Source: Methylobrevis albus | GTDB lineage: Bacteria > Pseudomonadota > Alphaproteobacteria > Rhizobiales > Pleomorphomonadaceae | Direction: 5' to 3' | NCBI RefSeq assembly: GCF_015904235.1 | Contig: NZ_JADZLT010000041.1 | Span: 53,571 to 117,570, forward strand | Length of the DNA stretch: 64,000 bases | Shown: one piece after another, positions 1 through 8,037 of the stretch | How positions within the stretch are numbered: the stretch's first letter is position 1 | Layout: each line of letters starts with the position of its first letter | Translations under genes and position numbers: made by a program | Notes under the pieces: generated by a model | Told to the model about the DNA's origin: nothing | The model's database searches: none | The model's input: the letters and a program-made list of their open reading frames with translations, nothing else

Positions 1-316
1 AAAACCTCGGAGGCCTCATCCTGAGGAAGCCGCGCAGCGGCTGTCTCGAAGGGCGAGGCCGGGTGCACCGACCTCTGCCGTTGGCTAAAGCGGGACAGCC
101 GTGCTGGACGTCATGGTCCGCGCAGGCGGACCATCCACGAAGCGGCGTCTCGTGTATTTTTAAAGAAGTGATCGGGCTCGGCGTAGGTGCAAATGCCGGC
201 CGGACTGAGTTTTTGGCCCTCGTGGATGGTCCGCCTGCGCGGACCATGACGATCACAACGTATCGTTCACGCGAAACGACAGTCTATCGCCGGTCTGGCG
301 AACCGCCTGATGGCTT
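1..316. repeat. Gene-free edge with dispersed GC-rich repeat and a 32-bp perfect inverted repeat
   Basis: No credible gene is seen here. Positions 13-60 carry a motif (cctcatcctgagga, cgcgcagcggc, ctcgaagg) of a type common as an intergenic dispersed repeat in Rhizobiales genomes. Further in, positions 109-140 and 220-251 are perfect reverse complements over 32 bp. Each arm is itself a hairpin: in the left arm, atggtccgc (113-121) pairs with gcggaccat (126-134) around a 4-nt loop. The arms are about 80 nt apart, so the element could form one long cruciform or two small hairpins, as in REP/BIME-type elements. Function is not known; it may terminate transcription downstream of the minus-strand permease gene. 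Confidence 0.7.
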
Positions 317-1060
317 TCACCCCCCGAACGTCAGCATCAGCCCCCGCGTCAAATAAATCGCCCCGATCACCGTCACCACCCAGCGCACCCAGCGGCGGAA
401 ATTGGCGTCGGTGATGCGTTGCAGGATGGCGTGGCCGGCGGCGGTGCCGGCGATGGCGAAGGGGAGGGAGAGCGCGATGGCGCCGGCCTCGGTCATGCCG
501 AGCACCGAGGCCGAGCGCCAGTAGAACGCAACCTTCACGCCGTGCGAGATCACCTGCAGCGCCGCCTTGGTGGCGATCACCGTGCGGCGGTCGAGCTGGG
601 TGCGGATGAAGAACACGTCCACCGTCGGCCCGGCGACGCCCACCGTCAGCGTCAGCGCGCCGCCGATGAAGCCGCAGACGACGGCCTGCGGCGGGCGTGA
701 GGCGTCGAGCGTGAACCAGTGCGCCGGGATCCAGACGAGAATCGGCATCAGCCCGACGACGATCGAGACGAGGCGAACGTCGGGCGTGTAGTCGACGACG
801 AGCAGCAGCAGCGTGGCGCCGGCGAGCCCCGAGATGGCAAAGCCGAGAATATGCCAGTCGGCGTAGCGCCGCGACATCACGGCGCGCGAGCCGTTGGCGG
901 CGAACTGGATCACGCCGTGCACCGCCATCGCCGCGGTGGCGGGCAGCGCCAGCAGCAGCACCCAGAGCAGCACCAGCCCGCCGGCCATGCCGAACACGCC
1001 GGAGAGGGCGGAGGTGAGGAACACCGTCGCGACGAGGCCGAACCCGATGAGTATGCCCAA
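317..1060 (-). CDS. Sulfite exporter TauE/SafE family membrane permease
   Basis: An integral membrane protein of about 247 aa built almost entirely of hydrophobic segments, in the two-repeat layout of the TauE/SafE (DUF81) family. The repeats are marked by GVFGMAGGLV near residue 25 and GVAGPTVDVFF near residue 145. Family members export sulfite, sulfoacetate or other organosulfur anions; the substrate here cannot be told. The frame stays open upstream to an ATG at 1300, but that would overlap the divergent hydrolase gene and add about 80 arginine-rich residues. A TTG at 1058-1060 preceded 8 nt upstream by GGAGGT is therefore chosen. The gene stands alone and is divergent from the serine hydrolase. 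Confidence 0.85.
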   Translation of the reverse strand: MGILIGFGLVATVFLTSALSGVFGMAGGLVLLWVLLLALPATAAMAVHGVIQFAANGSRAVMSRRYADWHILGFAISGLAGATLLLLVVDYTPDVRLVSIVVGLMPILVWIPAHWFTLDASRPPQAVVCGFIGGALTLTVGVAGPTVDVFFIRTQLDRRTVIATKAALQVISHGVKVAFYWRSASVLGMTEAGAIALSLPFAIAGTAAGHAILQRITDANFRRWVRWVVTVIGAIYLTRGLMLTFGG

Positions 1061-1235
1061 GCCGATGCACCTCCGTTGCCGTCCTGCTTCACCACGCCGG
1101 GCGGCGCAGGGCAAGTGCTTGTCCGTACAAAGTCTGCCGCGGTGCACGCGAAATTGATCGCGACGACGGCGTCCCGCCTCGGCTTTGCCACATCGCGCGG
1201 TCGACGATGAGTCCTCATTGCCGGAAGGACCCTCG

Positions 1236-2261
1236 ATGCCGTTGATCGATCGCCGTCGCCTGTTGCTTGCCTCCGCGGGGCTGATCGGCTTCGCCGCCAC
1301 CCGCCCGGCGTTTGGCGCCGTTCAGCCCCAGTTTTCCGACGTCGTTGCCGCGGCGCGGCAGTATCCGCAGCTGCGTACGGTGCTGGTCGACCGGGGCGGC
1401 ACCATGGTGCTCAGCGAGACGCTGTCCGGGCCGGCGCCGGAGCGGGCGGTGAATGTGAAATCGGTGTCGAAGACGATCCTCGCGACGCTGGTCGGCATCG
1501 CTATCGACCGCGGGCATCTGAAAGGCGTCGACGAGCCCATCGCGCCGCACTTCCGCGACAAGCTTCCGAAATCCCCCGATCCACGACTGGAGCGCGTCAC
1601 GGTCGGCCATCTCCTGGCGATGCGCAGCGGGCTGGAGCGCACCTCGGGCGCCAACTACGGCCGCTGGACGGCGAGCACCGACTGGGTGCGCTTCGCGCTC
1701 GGCCGGCCGTTCGTCGACGAGCCGGGCGGACGGATGCTCTATTCGACCGGCAACTCGCACGTCCTCGGCGCACTCCTCGTCCGCCGCACCGACCGCACGC
1801 TGCTGCAGCTCGCGCGCGAGTGGCTCGGCGAGCCGCTCGGCATCACCATCTCGCCCTGGCCGCGCGACCCGCAGGGGCTCTATTTCGGCGGCAACGACAT
1901 GACGCTGTCGCCCGAGGCGCTGCTGCGCTTTGCCCGGATGACGCTGGCCGGCGGTGAGTTCGAGGGCCGGCGCGTCGTCTCGAAGGCCTGGATCGACGCC
2001 GCCTTCGTGCCGCAGGCGCGCTCGCCGCACACCGGCCACGCCTATGGCTACGGCTGGTTCCAGATGGGTCCAGCGGATCGGCCGGTCCATTACGGCTGGG
2101 GCTACGGCGGCCAGATGGTCTACGTCGTGCCGCACCTCGGCCTTTCGGTGGTGATCACCTCCGACCCCGCCAGCCCCTCCGGCCGCACCGGCTACGTCCG
2201 CGACCTGCATGCGCTGCTGGCCGAGGAGATCATCCCGGCGGTGACGGCCAGCGCGGGCTGA
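1236..2261 (+). CDS. Exported serine hydrolase, class C beta-lactamase fold
   Basis: A 341-aa enzyme of the beta-lactamase/penicillin-binding-protein-like serine hydrolase superfamily. The N-terminus (IDRRRLLLASAG, ending in AFGA near residue 28) resembles a Tat or Sec signal peptide, so it should act in the periplasm. The catalytic SxxK motif is SVSK at residues 76-79. The tyrosine motif is in YSTGNSHVLG near 169, and a C-terminal HYGWGYGG segment takes the place of the KTG box. The ATG at 1236 is chosen over one at 1185 because it begins the signal peptide and follows a GGAAGGA ribosome-binding site. Substrate is unknown: esterase, amidase or D-aminopeptidase activity are all possible in this family. 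Confidence 0.85.
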   Translation: MPLIDRRRLLLASAGLIGFAATRPAFGAVQPQFSDVVAAARQYPQLRTVLVDRGGTMVLSETLSGPAPERAVNVKSVSKTILATLVGIAIDRGHLKGVDEPIAPHFRDKLPKSPDPRLERVTVGHLLAMRSGLERTSGANYGRWTASTDWVRFALGRPFVDEPGGRMLYSTGNSHVLGALLVRRTDRTLLQLAREWLGEPLGITISPWPRDPQGLYFGGNDMTLSPEALLRFARMTLAGGEFEGRRVVSKAWIDAAFVPQARSPHTGHAYGYGWFQMGPADRPVHYGWGYGGQMVYVVPHLGLSVVITSDPASPSGRTGYVRDLHALLAEEIIPAVTASAG

Positions 2262-2342
2262 AACAGCGACGTCCGGCTGCGGCGATCGGGTGGGTGCCGC
2301 CGCGTCGGCGGCGGGCTATGCTCGGCCGACGGGAGGGGTGTC

Positions 2343-3266
2343 TTGGCGATCCAGCAGCTTGTTTTCGACCGGGCGTTCGAGCCCGACTATGGCGTCGCCG
2401 TCGAGGTGGCGCCGGGGGTGCGGCGGCTGACGGCGCGCAACGCCGGGCCGTTCACCTTCCGCGGCACCAACAGCTGGCTGATCGGCACCTCGGAACTGGT
2501 GGTGATCGACCCAGGGCCGGCGGACGAGCAGCACCTTGCCGAGCTGCTGGCGGCGATCGGCGGCCGGCCGGTGAGCCATATCCTGGTGACGCACACCCAC
2601 CGCGACCATTCGCCGGGCGCCGCGGCGCTGGCGCGGGCGACGGGGGCGATGCTGGTCGGCGAGGGGCCGCACCGGCCGGCGCGGCCGCTGGCGGCGACGG
2701 CGCAGACCGAAGCCTCCGCCGACCGGGATTTCCGGCCCGACCTGTTGCTTGGCGACGGCGACCGGCTGCCGACCGCCGCCGGCGAATTCACCGCGCTGGC
2801 GACGCCCGGCCACACCGCCAACCACCTCGCCTTCGCGCTCGCCGGCAGCGATCTCGTCTTTTCGGGCGACCATGTCATGGGCTGGTCGACGACGATCGTC
2901 GCGCCGCCGGATGGCGCGATGGCCGACTACATGCGCTCGCTGGACCGGCTGGAGGCACTCGGGCCGACCCGCCTGCTGCCCGGCCACGGCGGCATCGTCG
3001 CCGACGGGGCGGGCTTCATCGCCGGGCTGCGGGCGCACCGCAAAGCGCGCGAGGCCGCGATCGTCGATGCGGTGGCGGGCGGCGCGGCGGAGATCCCGGC
3101 GATCGTGGCGAGGGTCTATGCCGGGCTCGACCCGAAGCTCGTCGGTGCCGCGGCGCTGTCGGTGCTCGCCCATCTTGACGATCTCGCCGAGCGCGGCCTC
3201 GTGCGCGCCACCGGACCGGCGGGCGACGCGCAGGCCGGCCTCGACGCGCTGTTCCGTTTGTCCTGA
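2343..3266 (+). CDS. MBL-fold metallo-hydrolase, LACTB2-like
   Basis: A 307-aa cytoplasmic metallo-beta-lactamase-fold hydrolase. The metal ligands are visible: THTHRDH gives H84, H86, D88 and H89, then H157 (TPGHTAN), D176 (SGDHVMG) and H215 (LPGHGG). After the MBL domain, residues 240-305 form a helical winged-helix-like tail typical of the LACTB2 subgroup, whose characterised members include endoribonucleases and thioester hydrolases. The start is a TTG at 2343 behind a GGGAGGGG ribosome-binding site; no in-frame ATG fits better. It follows the serine hydrolase by 81 nt on the same strand, but no functional link is evident. Confidence 0.88.
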   Translation: MAIQQLVFDRAFEPDYGVAVEVAPGVRRLTARNAGPFTFRGTNSWLIGTSELVVIDPGPADEQHLAELLAAIGGRPVSHILVTHTHRDHSPGAAALARATGAMLVGEGPHRPARPLAATAQTEASADRDFRPDLLLGDGDRLPTAAGEFTALATPGHTANHLAFALAGSDLVFSGDHVMGWSTTIVAPPDGAMADYMRSLDRLEALGPTRLLPGHGGIVADGAGFIAGLRAHRKAREAAIVDAVAGGAAEIPAIVARVYAGLDPKLVGAAALSVLAHLDDLAERGLVRATGPAGDAQAGLDALFRLS

Positions 3267-3309
3267 CTCCGGGGCCTGACGCCGGGGCCGGACGCCGCGG
3301 CGGGCGCGC

Positions 3310-4050
3310 CTACTGCTCGGCCGGGCGGCGCAGGCCCTCGCCGAGGGCGGCGAAGAAATCGTCGATCCGGCGCTGGCCCAGCCCGCCGTCGACCGTGCCG
3401 ATCCGGAACGCCGTGGTGAGGTCGGCGCGGGCGCCGCCCGGCGCCGGCCGGATCCGCACCGTGACGTCGGCCGGCACGGCGAGCAGCAGCGTTCGGGTCT
3501 CGGCCGCAAAGCCGCCCGCGTCCCCCTCGGCGCCGGGCTCGTCCTCGGAGAGAATCGTCCAGCCGAGTTCGAGCGCCGCGGCGCGGGCGGCGGCGAAGAG
3601 CTCGACGGAGGACATCGGATAGCGCCGGCCGGAGATCGCCGCGTCCGGCGCGATCACGGCGCGGCCGTCGGCGGCGACCGGGCGGCCGGCCAGCGGCGGC
3701 GGGTCGCCGGGATCGGTGGTGGCGATCGCCCCCGGCGGCGCGAGCCGGAGACCGACACCCGCCGCGACGAACGGCGCCAGCACCACGAGCGCCAACACCC
3801 CCGTCAGCAGCGAATGGCCGAACCCGGAGGCCCCGTCGCGCCAGATGTCGCGCCAGGCGACGAGGGTCGCGAGCAGCGCGGCGAGGGTTGCAAGGAGCGC
3901 TGCGCCGAGCGCGACCAACAGGGTCGGCGTGTCGATGAGGTCGATGCGATGCGCGAGATCGGCCTCGATGACGAGGAGCGCCGCGAACACCGCCAGCCGG
4001 CGGCCCCAGCCGAGCCCGCGGGCTCGCCACACTATCTGGCGTCGGTTCAT
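3310..4050 (-). CDS. DUF1499 domain membrane protein
   Basis: A 246-aa protein with three likely membrane helices in the first 110 residues (AVFAALLVIEA, LLVALGAALLATL, LLTGVLALVVLAPFVAAGVG). They are followed by a soluble DUF1499 domain with the family features RYPMSSVELFAAA, LGWTILSED and IRIGTVDGGLGQRRIDDF-like segments near the C-terminus. DUF1499 proteins are common in alphaproteobacteria and have no established biochemical role. It is convergent with the MBL gene, 43 nt away, and is probably co-transcribed with the small membrane-protein gene just upstream. Confidence 0.85.
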   Translation of the reverse strand: MNRRQIVWRARGLGWGRRLAVFAALLVIEADLAHRIDLIDTPTLLVALGAALLATLAALLATLVAWRDIWRDGASGFGHSLLTGVLALVVLAPFVAAGVGLRLAPPGAIATTDPGDPPPLAGRPVAADGRAVIAPDAAISGRRYPMSSVELFAAARAAALELGWTILSEDEPGAEGDAGGFAAETRTLLLAVPADVTVRIRPAPGGARADLTTAFRIGTVDGGLGQRRIDDFFAALGEGLRRPAEQ

Positions 4051-4157
4051 GCCGGTCCCGGTTGTCGCGGGCGGGCTGCGCCGCGCCGCCGATCCTGCGC
4101 ACCGTCGTCGATCGCCGGCAGCCGGTCAACCGGATGATGGGAGAGGGATCCGCGCCG

Positions 4158-4310
4158 TCAGAAGCCGCCGGCCCCGACCAGGGTGGTTGCGACGATGACC
4201 GCGAAGGCGGCGGCGACCAGCGCGACGTCGAGAATGCGGTAGGCGCGCGCGCCCAGCGATGCGGAACGCTGGCGGCGGGACCCGGTGCTCGACTGATCGG
4301 TGGCCGACAT
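4158..4310 (-). CDS. Small single-pass membrane protein (50 aa), hypothetical
   Basis: Reading the minus strand from the ATG at 4308-4310 to the TGA at 4158-4160 gives a 50-residue protein. It has a polar, arginine-rich N-terminus (SATDQSSTGSRRQRSASLG) and one hydrophobic helix near residues 28-47 (LDVALVAAAFAVIVATTLVG), ending in GAGGF. This is the layout of a small inner-membrane protein with N-in topology. It lies 107 nt upstream of the DUF1499 gene on the same strand. No family is recognised; the call rests on length, hydrophobic pattern and the otherwise empty interval. Confidence 0.5.
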   Translation of the reverse strand: MSATDQSSTGSRRQRSASLGARAYRILDVALVAAAFAVIVATTLVGAGGF

Positions 4311-4509
4311 GGCGATGGCTCCATCGCTGTGAACTCAATGGTCGTATTCTCTACCAAGCTGGTGGGGTTGGTCCATTCCATTGATTCCGGCGGCTTGGAA
4401 CAGGTTGGCGCCGCGCGGAGCGGCCGGAGAAGATTTTTCCGACGCGTCGGCTATCGCCGCTTTCCGGGCCTTTCCCGATAGGGCCGAGATTCGGTGATCG
4501 GCTTTTGCT

Positions 4510-4572
4510 CCCGTTAACCACCGAAACAAGTCGAAGCCCCAGCCGCGGGTTGTCGCCGCACTCGTTAACGGG
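4510..4572. promoter_or_regulatory. Inverted pair CCCGTTAAC / GTTAACGGG upstream of the HAD-UbiA gene
   Basis: In the gene-free stretch 4311-4684, CCCGTTAAC at 4510-4518 is exactly inverted as GTTAACGGG at 4564-4572. Each arm contains GTTAAC, which is itself palindromic and includes the TTAAC half-site used by the alphaproteobacterial regulator CtrA. The pair sits 110-175 bases before the start of the pentose-lipid gene set, so it may be an operator or looping site. Which protein binds, if any, is inference. Nothing else was recognised in 4311-4684. Confidence 0.35.
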
Positions 4573-4684
4573 TGATCCGCCTTGGCGTGGTAGAAGCTGG
4601 GCATACGACGACATCTCGTTTTCAAGTCTTCGATCGCCCGGATGTGCAAGTCCGGGTTCGACTGAGTGGTGCAGGGGCAGAATC

Positions 4685-6121
4685 ATGGATGCACGCGTCG
4701 GTGAACTGACGACAATACCCTGCTGCGTCGACCTCGACGGCACGTTGGTGGCGACAGATACGCTGCACGAAGGTGTATTGGCGCTCTTGAAGCTCAATCC
4801 GCTCTTCCTGTTCCTGCTGCCGTACTGGCTTCTGCACGGCAAGGCGCGGCTGAAGCGCGAGGTCGCCCTGCGCACGCGGCTCGACCCGGCGCTGCTGCCC
4901 TACCGGCCCGAGGTGCTGGCGGCGCTCCATGACTGCCGCGCGAACGGCCGCCGGATCTATCTCACCACCGGTGCGCACCAGACGGTCGCCGAGGGCGTTG
5001 CAAAGCACCTCGGCATCTTCGACGGCGTCTTTTCCACCGACGGCGACGTCAACCTCACCTCGCATGCCAAGCGCGAACTGCTGGTCGCCAAGTTCGGCGA
5101 AGCCGGCTTCGACTATTTCGGCAACAGCCGTGAGGACATCGAGATCTTCGAGCACGCCCGCCAGGTCACGGTGGTGGCGCCCGACCGCACGGCGCGCGGC
5201 TGGAGCCGGCGCAACGCGTCCGGCCTGATCGACCACCCGGCCGGGCTGCTGAAGCCGCTGATCAAGGCGATCCGCGTCCACCAGTGGATGAAGAACGTGC
5301 TGATCGCCGTGCCGCTGATCCTCGCGCACCAGCACGACGAGTTCGGCGCCGTGCTCGCCGCGGTGACGGCCTTCTTCGCCTTCAGCTTTGCGGCCTCCGC
5401 CGTCTACATCCTCAACGACCTGATGGACCTCTCGTCCGACCGTCGCCACGCGACCAAGCGGCGCCGGCCGTTCGCCGCCGGCACGCTGTCGGTCTCTGCC
5501 GGGATCAAGACCGCGGTCGTCCTCGTCGCCGCTTCGATCGGTCTTGCGACACTGCTGCCGCCGCTGTTCGGCGTGGCCCTCGGCGTCTACGCGGTGATCA
5601 CCACGGCCTATTCGCTGTCGCTGAAGCGGATGCTGCTCGTCGACGTCATCACGCTCGCCAGCCTCTACACGCTGCGTGTTCTCGCCGGCGCCGCGGCGAC
5701 CGGGGCAGGGGTGTCGTTCTGGCTGCTCTCCTTCTCGATGTTCTTCTTCCTCGGCCTCGCCCTCGTGAAGCGCTACGTCGAGCTCAGCGGCCAGGAGAAG
5801 TCCGAAGTCCGCATCGAGGGGCGCGGCTACCGCCCGGCCGACATCGACGTGATCATGACCAGCGGCCTTGCGGCGTCCTTCGTCTCGACGCTGGTGCTGG
5901 CGCTCTACATCGACAGCGCCGAGGTCCGCCAGCTCTACGGCCAGCCGTGGCTGCTGTGGCCGCTCTGCCCGATGGTGCTCTACATCACCATGCGCATCTG
6001 GGTGCTGGCGCGCCGCGAGGAGATGCACGACGACCCGGTCGTGTTCATCCTGAAGGACTGGCGCAGCCAGATCGTCATCGCCCTCGGCGCCGTCCTCGTG
6101 TTCACGGCGACCGTCGGATGA
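4685..6121 (+). CDS. HAD phosphatase-UbiA prenyltransferase fusion (decaprenyl-phosphate phosphoribosyltransferase-like)
   Basis: A 478-aa two-domain protein. Residues 10-170 are a HAD-type phosphatase: DLDGT with D16 and D18, TTGAH near 94, and GNSREDIEIF near 146. Residues 190-478 are a polytopic UbiA-superfamily prenyltransferase: NDLMDLSSDR with N244, D245, D248 and D252, and a second Asp motif at D320 within DVITLASLYTLRVLAG. That second motif matches the DPPR-synthase branch (Rv3806c, NoeC), which joins 5-phosphoribosyl diphosphate to decaprenyl phosphate. The HAD part could remove the 5-phosphate from the product, a step done by a separate protein in mycobacteria; this is inference. 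The ATG at 4685 is chosen over 4505 because it directly precedes the HAD motif. The stop overlaps the next start (ATGA). Confidence 0.85.
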   Translation: MDARVGELTTIPCCVDLDGTLVATDTLHEGVLALLKLNPLFLFLLPYWLLHGKARLKREVALRTRLDPALLPYRPEVLAALHDCRANGRRIYLTTGAHQTVAEGVAKHLGIFDGVFSTDGDVNLTSHAKRELLVAKFGEAGFDYFGNSREDIEIFEHARQVTVVAPDRTARGWSRRNASGLIDHPAGLLKPLIKAIRVHQWMKNVLIAVPLILAHQHDEFGAVLAAVTAFFAFSFAASAVYILNDLMDLSSDRRHATKRRRPFAAGTLSVSAGIKTAVVLVAASIGLATLLPPLFGVALGVYAVITTAYSLSLKRMLLVDVITLASLYTLRVLAGAAATGAGVSFWLLSFSMFFFLGLALVKRYVELSGQEKSEVRIEGRGYRPADIDVIMTSGLAASFVSTLVLALYIDSAEVRQLYGQPWLLWPLCPMVLYITMRIWVLARREEMHDDPVVFILKDWRSQIVIALGAVLVFTATVG

Positions 6122-7446
6122 GCCCGCGCTTCGAAAGCTGGGGCCGGCTCGGCGGCCCCGCGCAGACCGGCATCGCGCTCGCCGGCTGGCGCACCGCCGC
6201 CGGCAGCGTGCTCCCCTACGGCAACGGCCGCAGCTACGGCGACAGCTGTTTCAACAGCGCCGGCGCGCTGGTCGACATGCGCGGCCGCAATCGTATCCTC
6301 GGGCTCGATCCCGAAACCGGCGTCATCCGCTGCGAGCCGGGCGTAATGCTCTGGCAGATCGCGGAGGCCGCCGCGCCGTACGGCCTGTTCCTGCCGGTGA
6401 CGCCCGGCACCCGCTTCGTCACCATCGCCGGCGCCGTCGCCAACGACGTGCACGGCAAGAACCATCACCGCCGCGGCACCCTCGGCCGCCATGTCGCGTC
6501 GCTGCGGCTCGAGCGCTCGGACCGCGCGACGACCGACTGTTCGCCGACCGACAACGCGGCACTGTTCTCAGCCACGATCGGCGGCATGGGGCTCACCGGC
6601 ATCATCACCGAGGTGGCGCTGACGCTGATGCGGGTGCCGTCGCTGGCGATCCGCCAGGTCAGCCACCGCTTCGAGCGGCTGGACGACTATTTCGAGCTCA
6701 GCGACGCGCACGACGACGACCACGAGTATTCGGTCGCCTGGATCGACCAGCTCGCCCGCGGCGACCGCTTTGGCCGCGGCGTGCTGATGCTCGGCGATCA
6801 CGCATCCGAGGGCGGTCTCGACGCCACCCCGGCGCGGCCGCTCGGCACCGTGCCGTTCACCCCGCCGTTGAGCGCACTCAACCGCCTGACGCTGACCGCC
6901 TTCAACGCGCTCTACTACGGCCGCGCGCCGATGGGGCGCAGCGAAGCCACCGTGCGCTGGGACAGCTATTTCTATCCGCTCGACCGGGTGATCGGCTGGA
7001 ACCGGCTCTATGGCCCGCGCGGGCTGATGCAGCATCAGTCGGTGGTGCCGGAGCGCGGCGGCCGCGAGGCGGTGCGCGAGCTGCTCTCCTGCGCCGCGCG
7101 GCACGGGCAGGGCTCGTTCCTCACCGTGCTGAAGCGCTTCGGCGACGTGCCCTCGCCGGGCCTGCTGTCGTTCCCGCGCGCCGGCTACACGCTGACCCTC
7201 GATTTCCCGCACGCCGGGCCGCGCACGCTGGCGCTGATGGCCGAGCTCGACGCGATCACGGTCGCCGCCGGCGGCGCGGTCAATCCCTACAAGGACGCCC
7301 GCATGTCGCCGGCGACCTTCGCGGCTTCGTTCCCGAACTGGCGCACGCTCGAAGCGCAGCGCGACCCGAAGATCCTCTCGGATTTCTGGCGCCGCACCGC
7401 GCTGCAACTCGGCGCCGAACGGCCGCTGGCCGAGGCGGCGGAGTAA
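6118..7446 (+). CDS. FAD-binding oxidoreductase, DprE1-like
   Basis: A 442-aa flavoprotein of the vanillyl-alcohol-oxidase/D-arabinono-lactone-oxidase type. FAD-binding segments are GNGRSYGDS at 36-44 and the GTRFVTIAGAVANDVHGKNHH block around 97-117, which closely resembles mycobacterial DprE1. GAVNPYKDARMSPATFAASF near the C-terminus also matches that family. DprE1 oxidises the 2-hydroxyl of decaprenylphosphoryl-ribose to the keto intermediate on the way to decaprenylphosphoryl-arabinose. The start overlaps the stop of the HAD-UbiA gene by 4 nt, which supports translational coupling and a shared pathway. No signal peptide is seen; action at the membrane surface is expected. Confidence 0.85.
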   Translation: MSPRFESWGRLGGPAQTGIALAGWRTAAGSVLPYGNGRSYGDSCFNSAGALVDMRGRNRILGLDPETGVIRCEPGVMLWQIAEAAAPYGLFLPVTPGTRFVTIAGAVANDVHGKNHHRRGTLGRHVASLRLERSDRATTDCSPTDNAALFSATIGGMGLTGIITEVALTLMRVPSLAIRQVSHRFERLDDYFELSDAHDDDHEYSVAWIDQLARGDRFGRGVLMLGDHASEGGLDATPARPLGTVPFTPPLSALNRLTLTAFNALYYGRAPMGRSEATVRWDSYFYPLDRVIGWNRLYGPRGLMQHQSVVPERGGREAVRELLSCAARHGQGSFLTVLKRFGDVPSPGLLSFPRAGYTLTLDFPHAGPRTLALMAELDAITVAAGGAVNPYKDARMSPATFAASFPNWRTLEAQRDPKILSDFWRRTALQLGAERPLAEAAE

Positions 7447-7596
7447 CGTCAAAAATTAGAGTTACTGGAAAATTACTTCGATATCCGAGTATTTTTGGTT
7501 CGAGTTGGGAAAATCGAAAAACGTTTCCAGTAAAATTCGCTTCAATTCGATGCCAACGGGCTCGAGGCAGTGTCAGGGTGCGGGGATGCGGCGGCA
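7447..7596 (+). promoter_or_regulatory. AT-rich spacer with inverted repeat TTACTGGAAA / TTTCCAGTAA
   Basis: This 150-nt interval between the DprE1-like and transporter genes is clearly richer in A+T than its surroundings. TTACTGGAAA at 7462-7471 is exactly inverted at 7524-7533. The two arms could form a stem closing a roughly 50-nt loop, or could be paired protein-binding sites. The spacer may house a second promoter for the downstream four genes or an attenuator. Sequence alone does not decide. Confidence 0.4.
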
Positions 7597-8037
7597 ATGA
7601 TGAAATATCTACCATTCATTCTCTTCACCGTGCTGACCAATGCGGCGGCGCAGGTGATGCTGAAATACGGCATGATGAACCTCGGCGCGCTACAGTTCAG
7701 CGCCGACACGATGGTCCAGCGCGTCTTTCAGATCCTGTTTCAGCCCTGGGTGTTCGCCGGCCTGACGATGTTCGTCATCTCGATGGCCTCGCACCTGTTC
7801 GTGCTGTCGCGGGTCGAGCTCTCCTTCGCCTACCCGTTCCTCAGCCTCGCCTATGTCGCTGTCGCGGCCTTCGCGTTCTTCGTCTTCGGCGAGGACCTCA
7901 ACGCCTACCGGATCGGCGGCATCGCCCTGATCTGCCTCGGCACCGTTCTCATCGCCCAGAGCGGCGTCTCGTCCTCGCACGATGTCGCCGCTGCTGATGC
8001 CACCACTCACGAACTCCCCCGGAAGGCAGTCCAATGA
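7597..8037 (+). CDS. Small EamA/SMR-type transporter, candidate polyprenyl-phosphate-sugar flippase subunit
   Basis: A 146-aa protein with four hydrophobic helices, the size and layout of small multidrug resistance (DMT superfamily) proteins and of ArnE/ArnF. Segments include LPFILFTVLTNAAAQVMLKY, GLTMFVISMASHLFVLSR and FAYPFLSLAYVAVAAFAF. The glutamate in the VELSFAYPFLSL stretch recalls the half-EamA proteins that move undecaprenyl-phosphate-linked sugars across the inner membrane. Its position between polyprenyl-sugar enzymes supports that role over drug efflux; this is inference. The ATG at 7597 follows GGGGATG; a GTG at 7570 is possible. The stop overlaps the SDR start (ATGA). Confidence 0.75.
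   Translation: MMKYLPFILFTVLTNAAAQVMLKYGMMNLGALQFSADTMVQRVFQILFQPWVFAGLTMFVISMASHLFVLSRVELSFAYPFLSLAYVAVAAFAFFVFGEDLNAYRIGGIALICLGTVLIAQSGVSSSHDVAAADATTHELPRKAVQ

Noticed and set aside
1061..1300. N-terminal extension of the TauE/SafE permease to 1300
   Set aside because: It would overlap the divergent hydrolase gene and add an arginine-rich stretch. A TTG with GGAGGT at 1060 fits the family start.
4628..4680. tRNA-like T-arm (GGTTCGACT within gtccgggttcgactgagtgg)
   Set aside because: No acceptor, D or anticodon stems could be paired around it, so it is a chance match.
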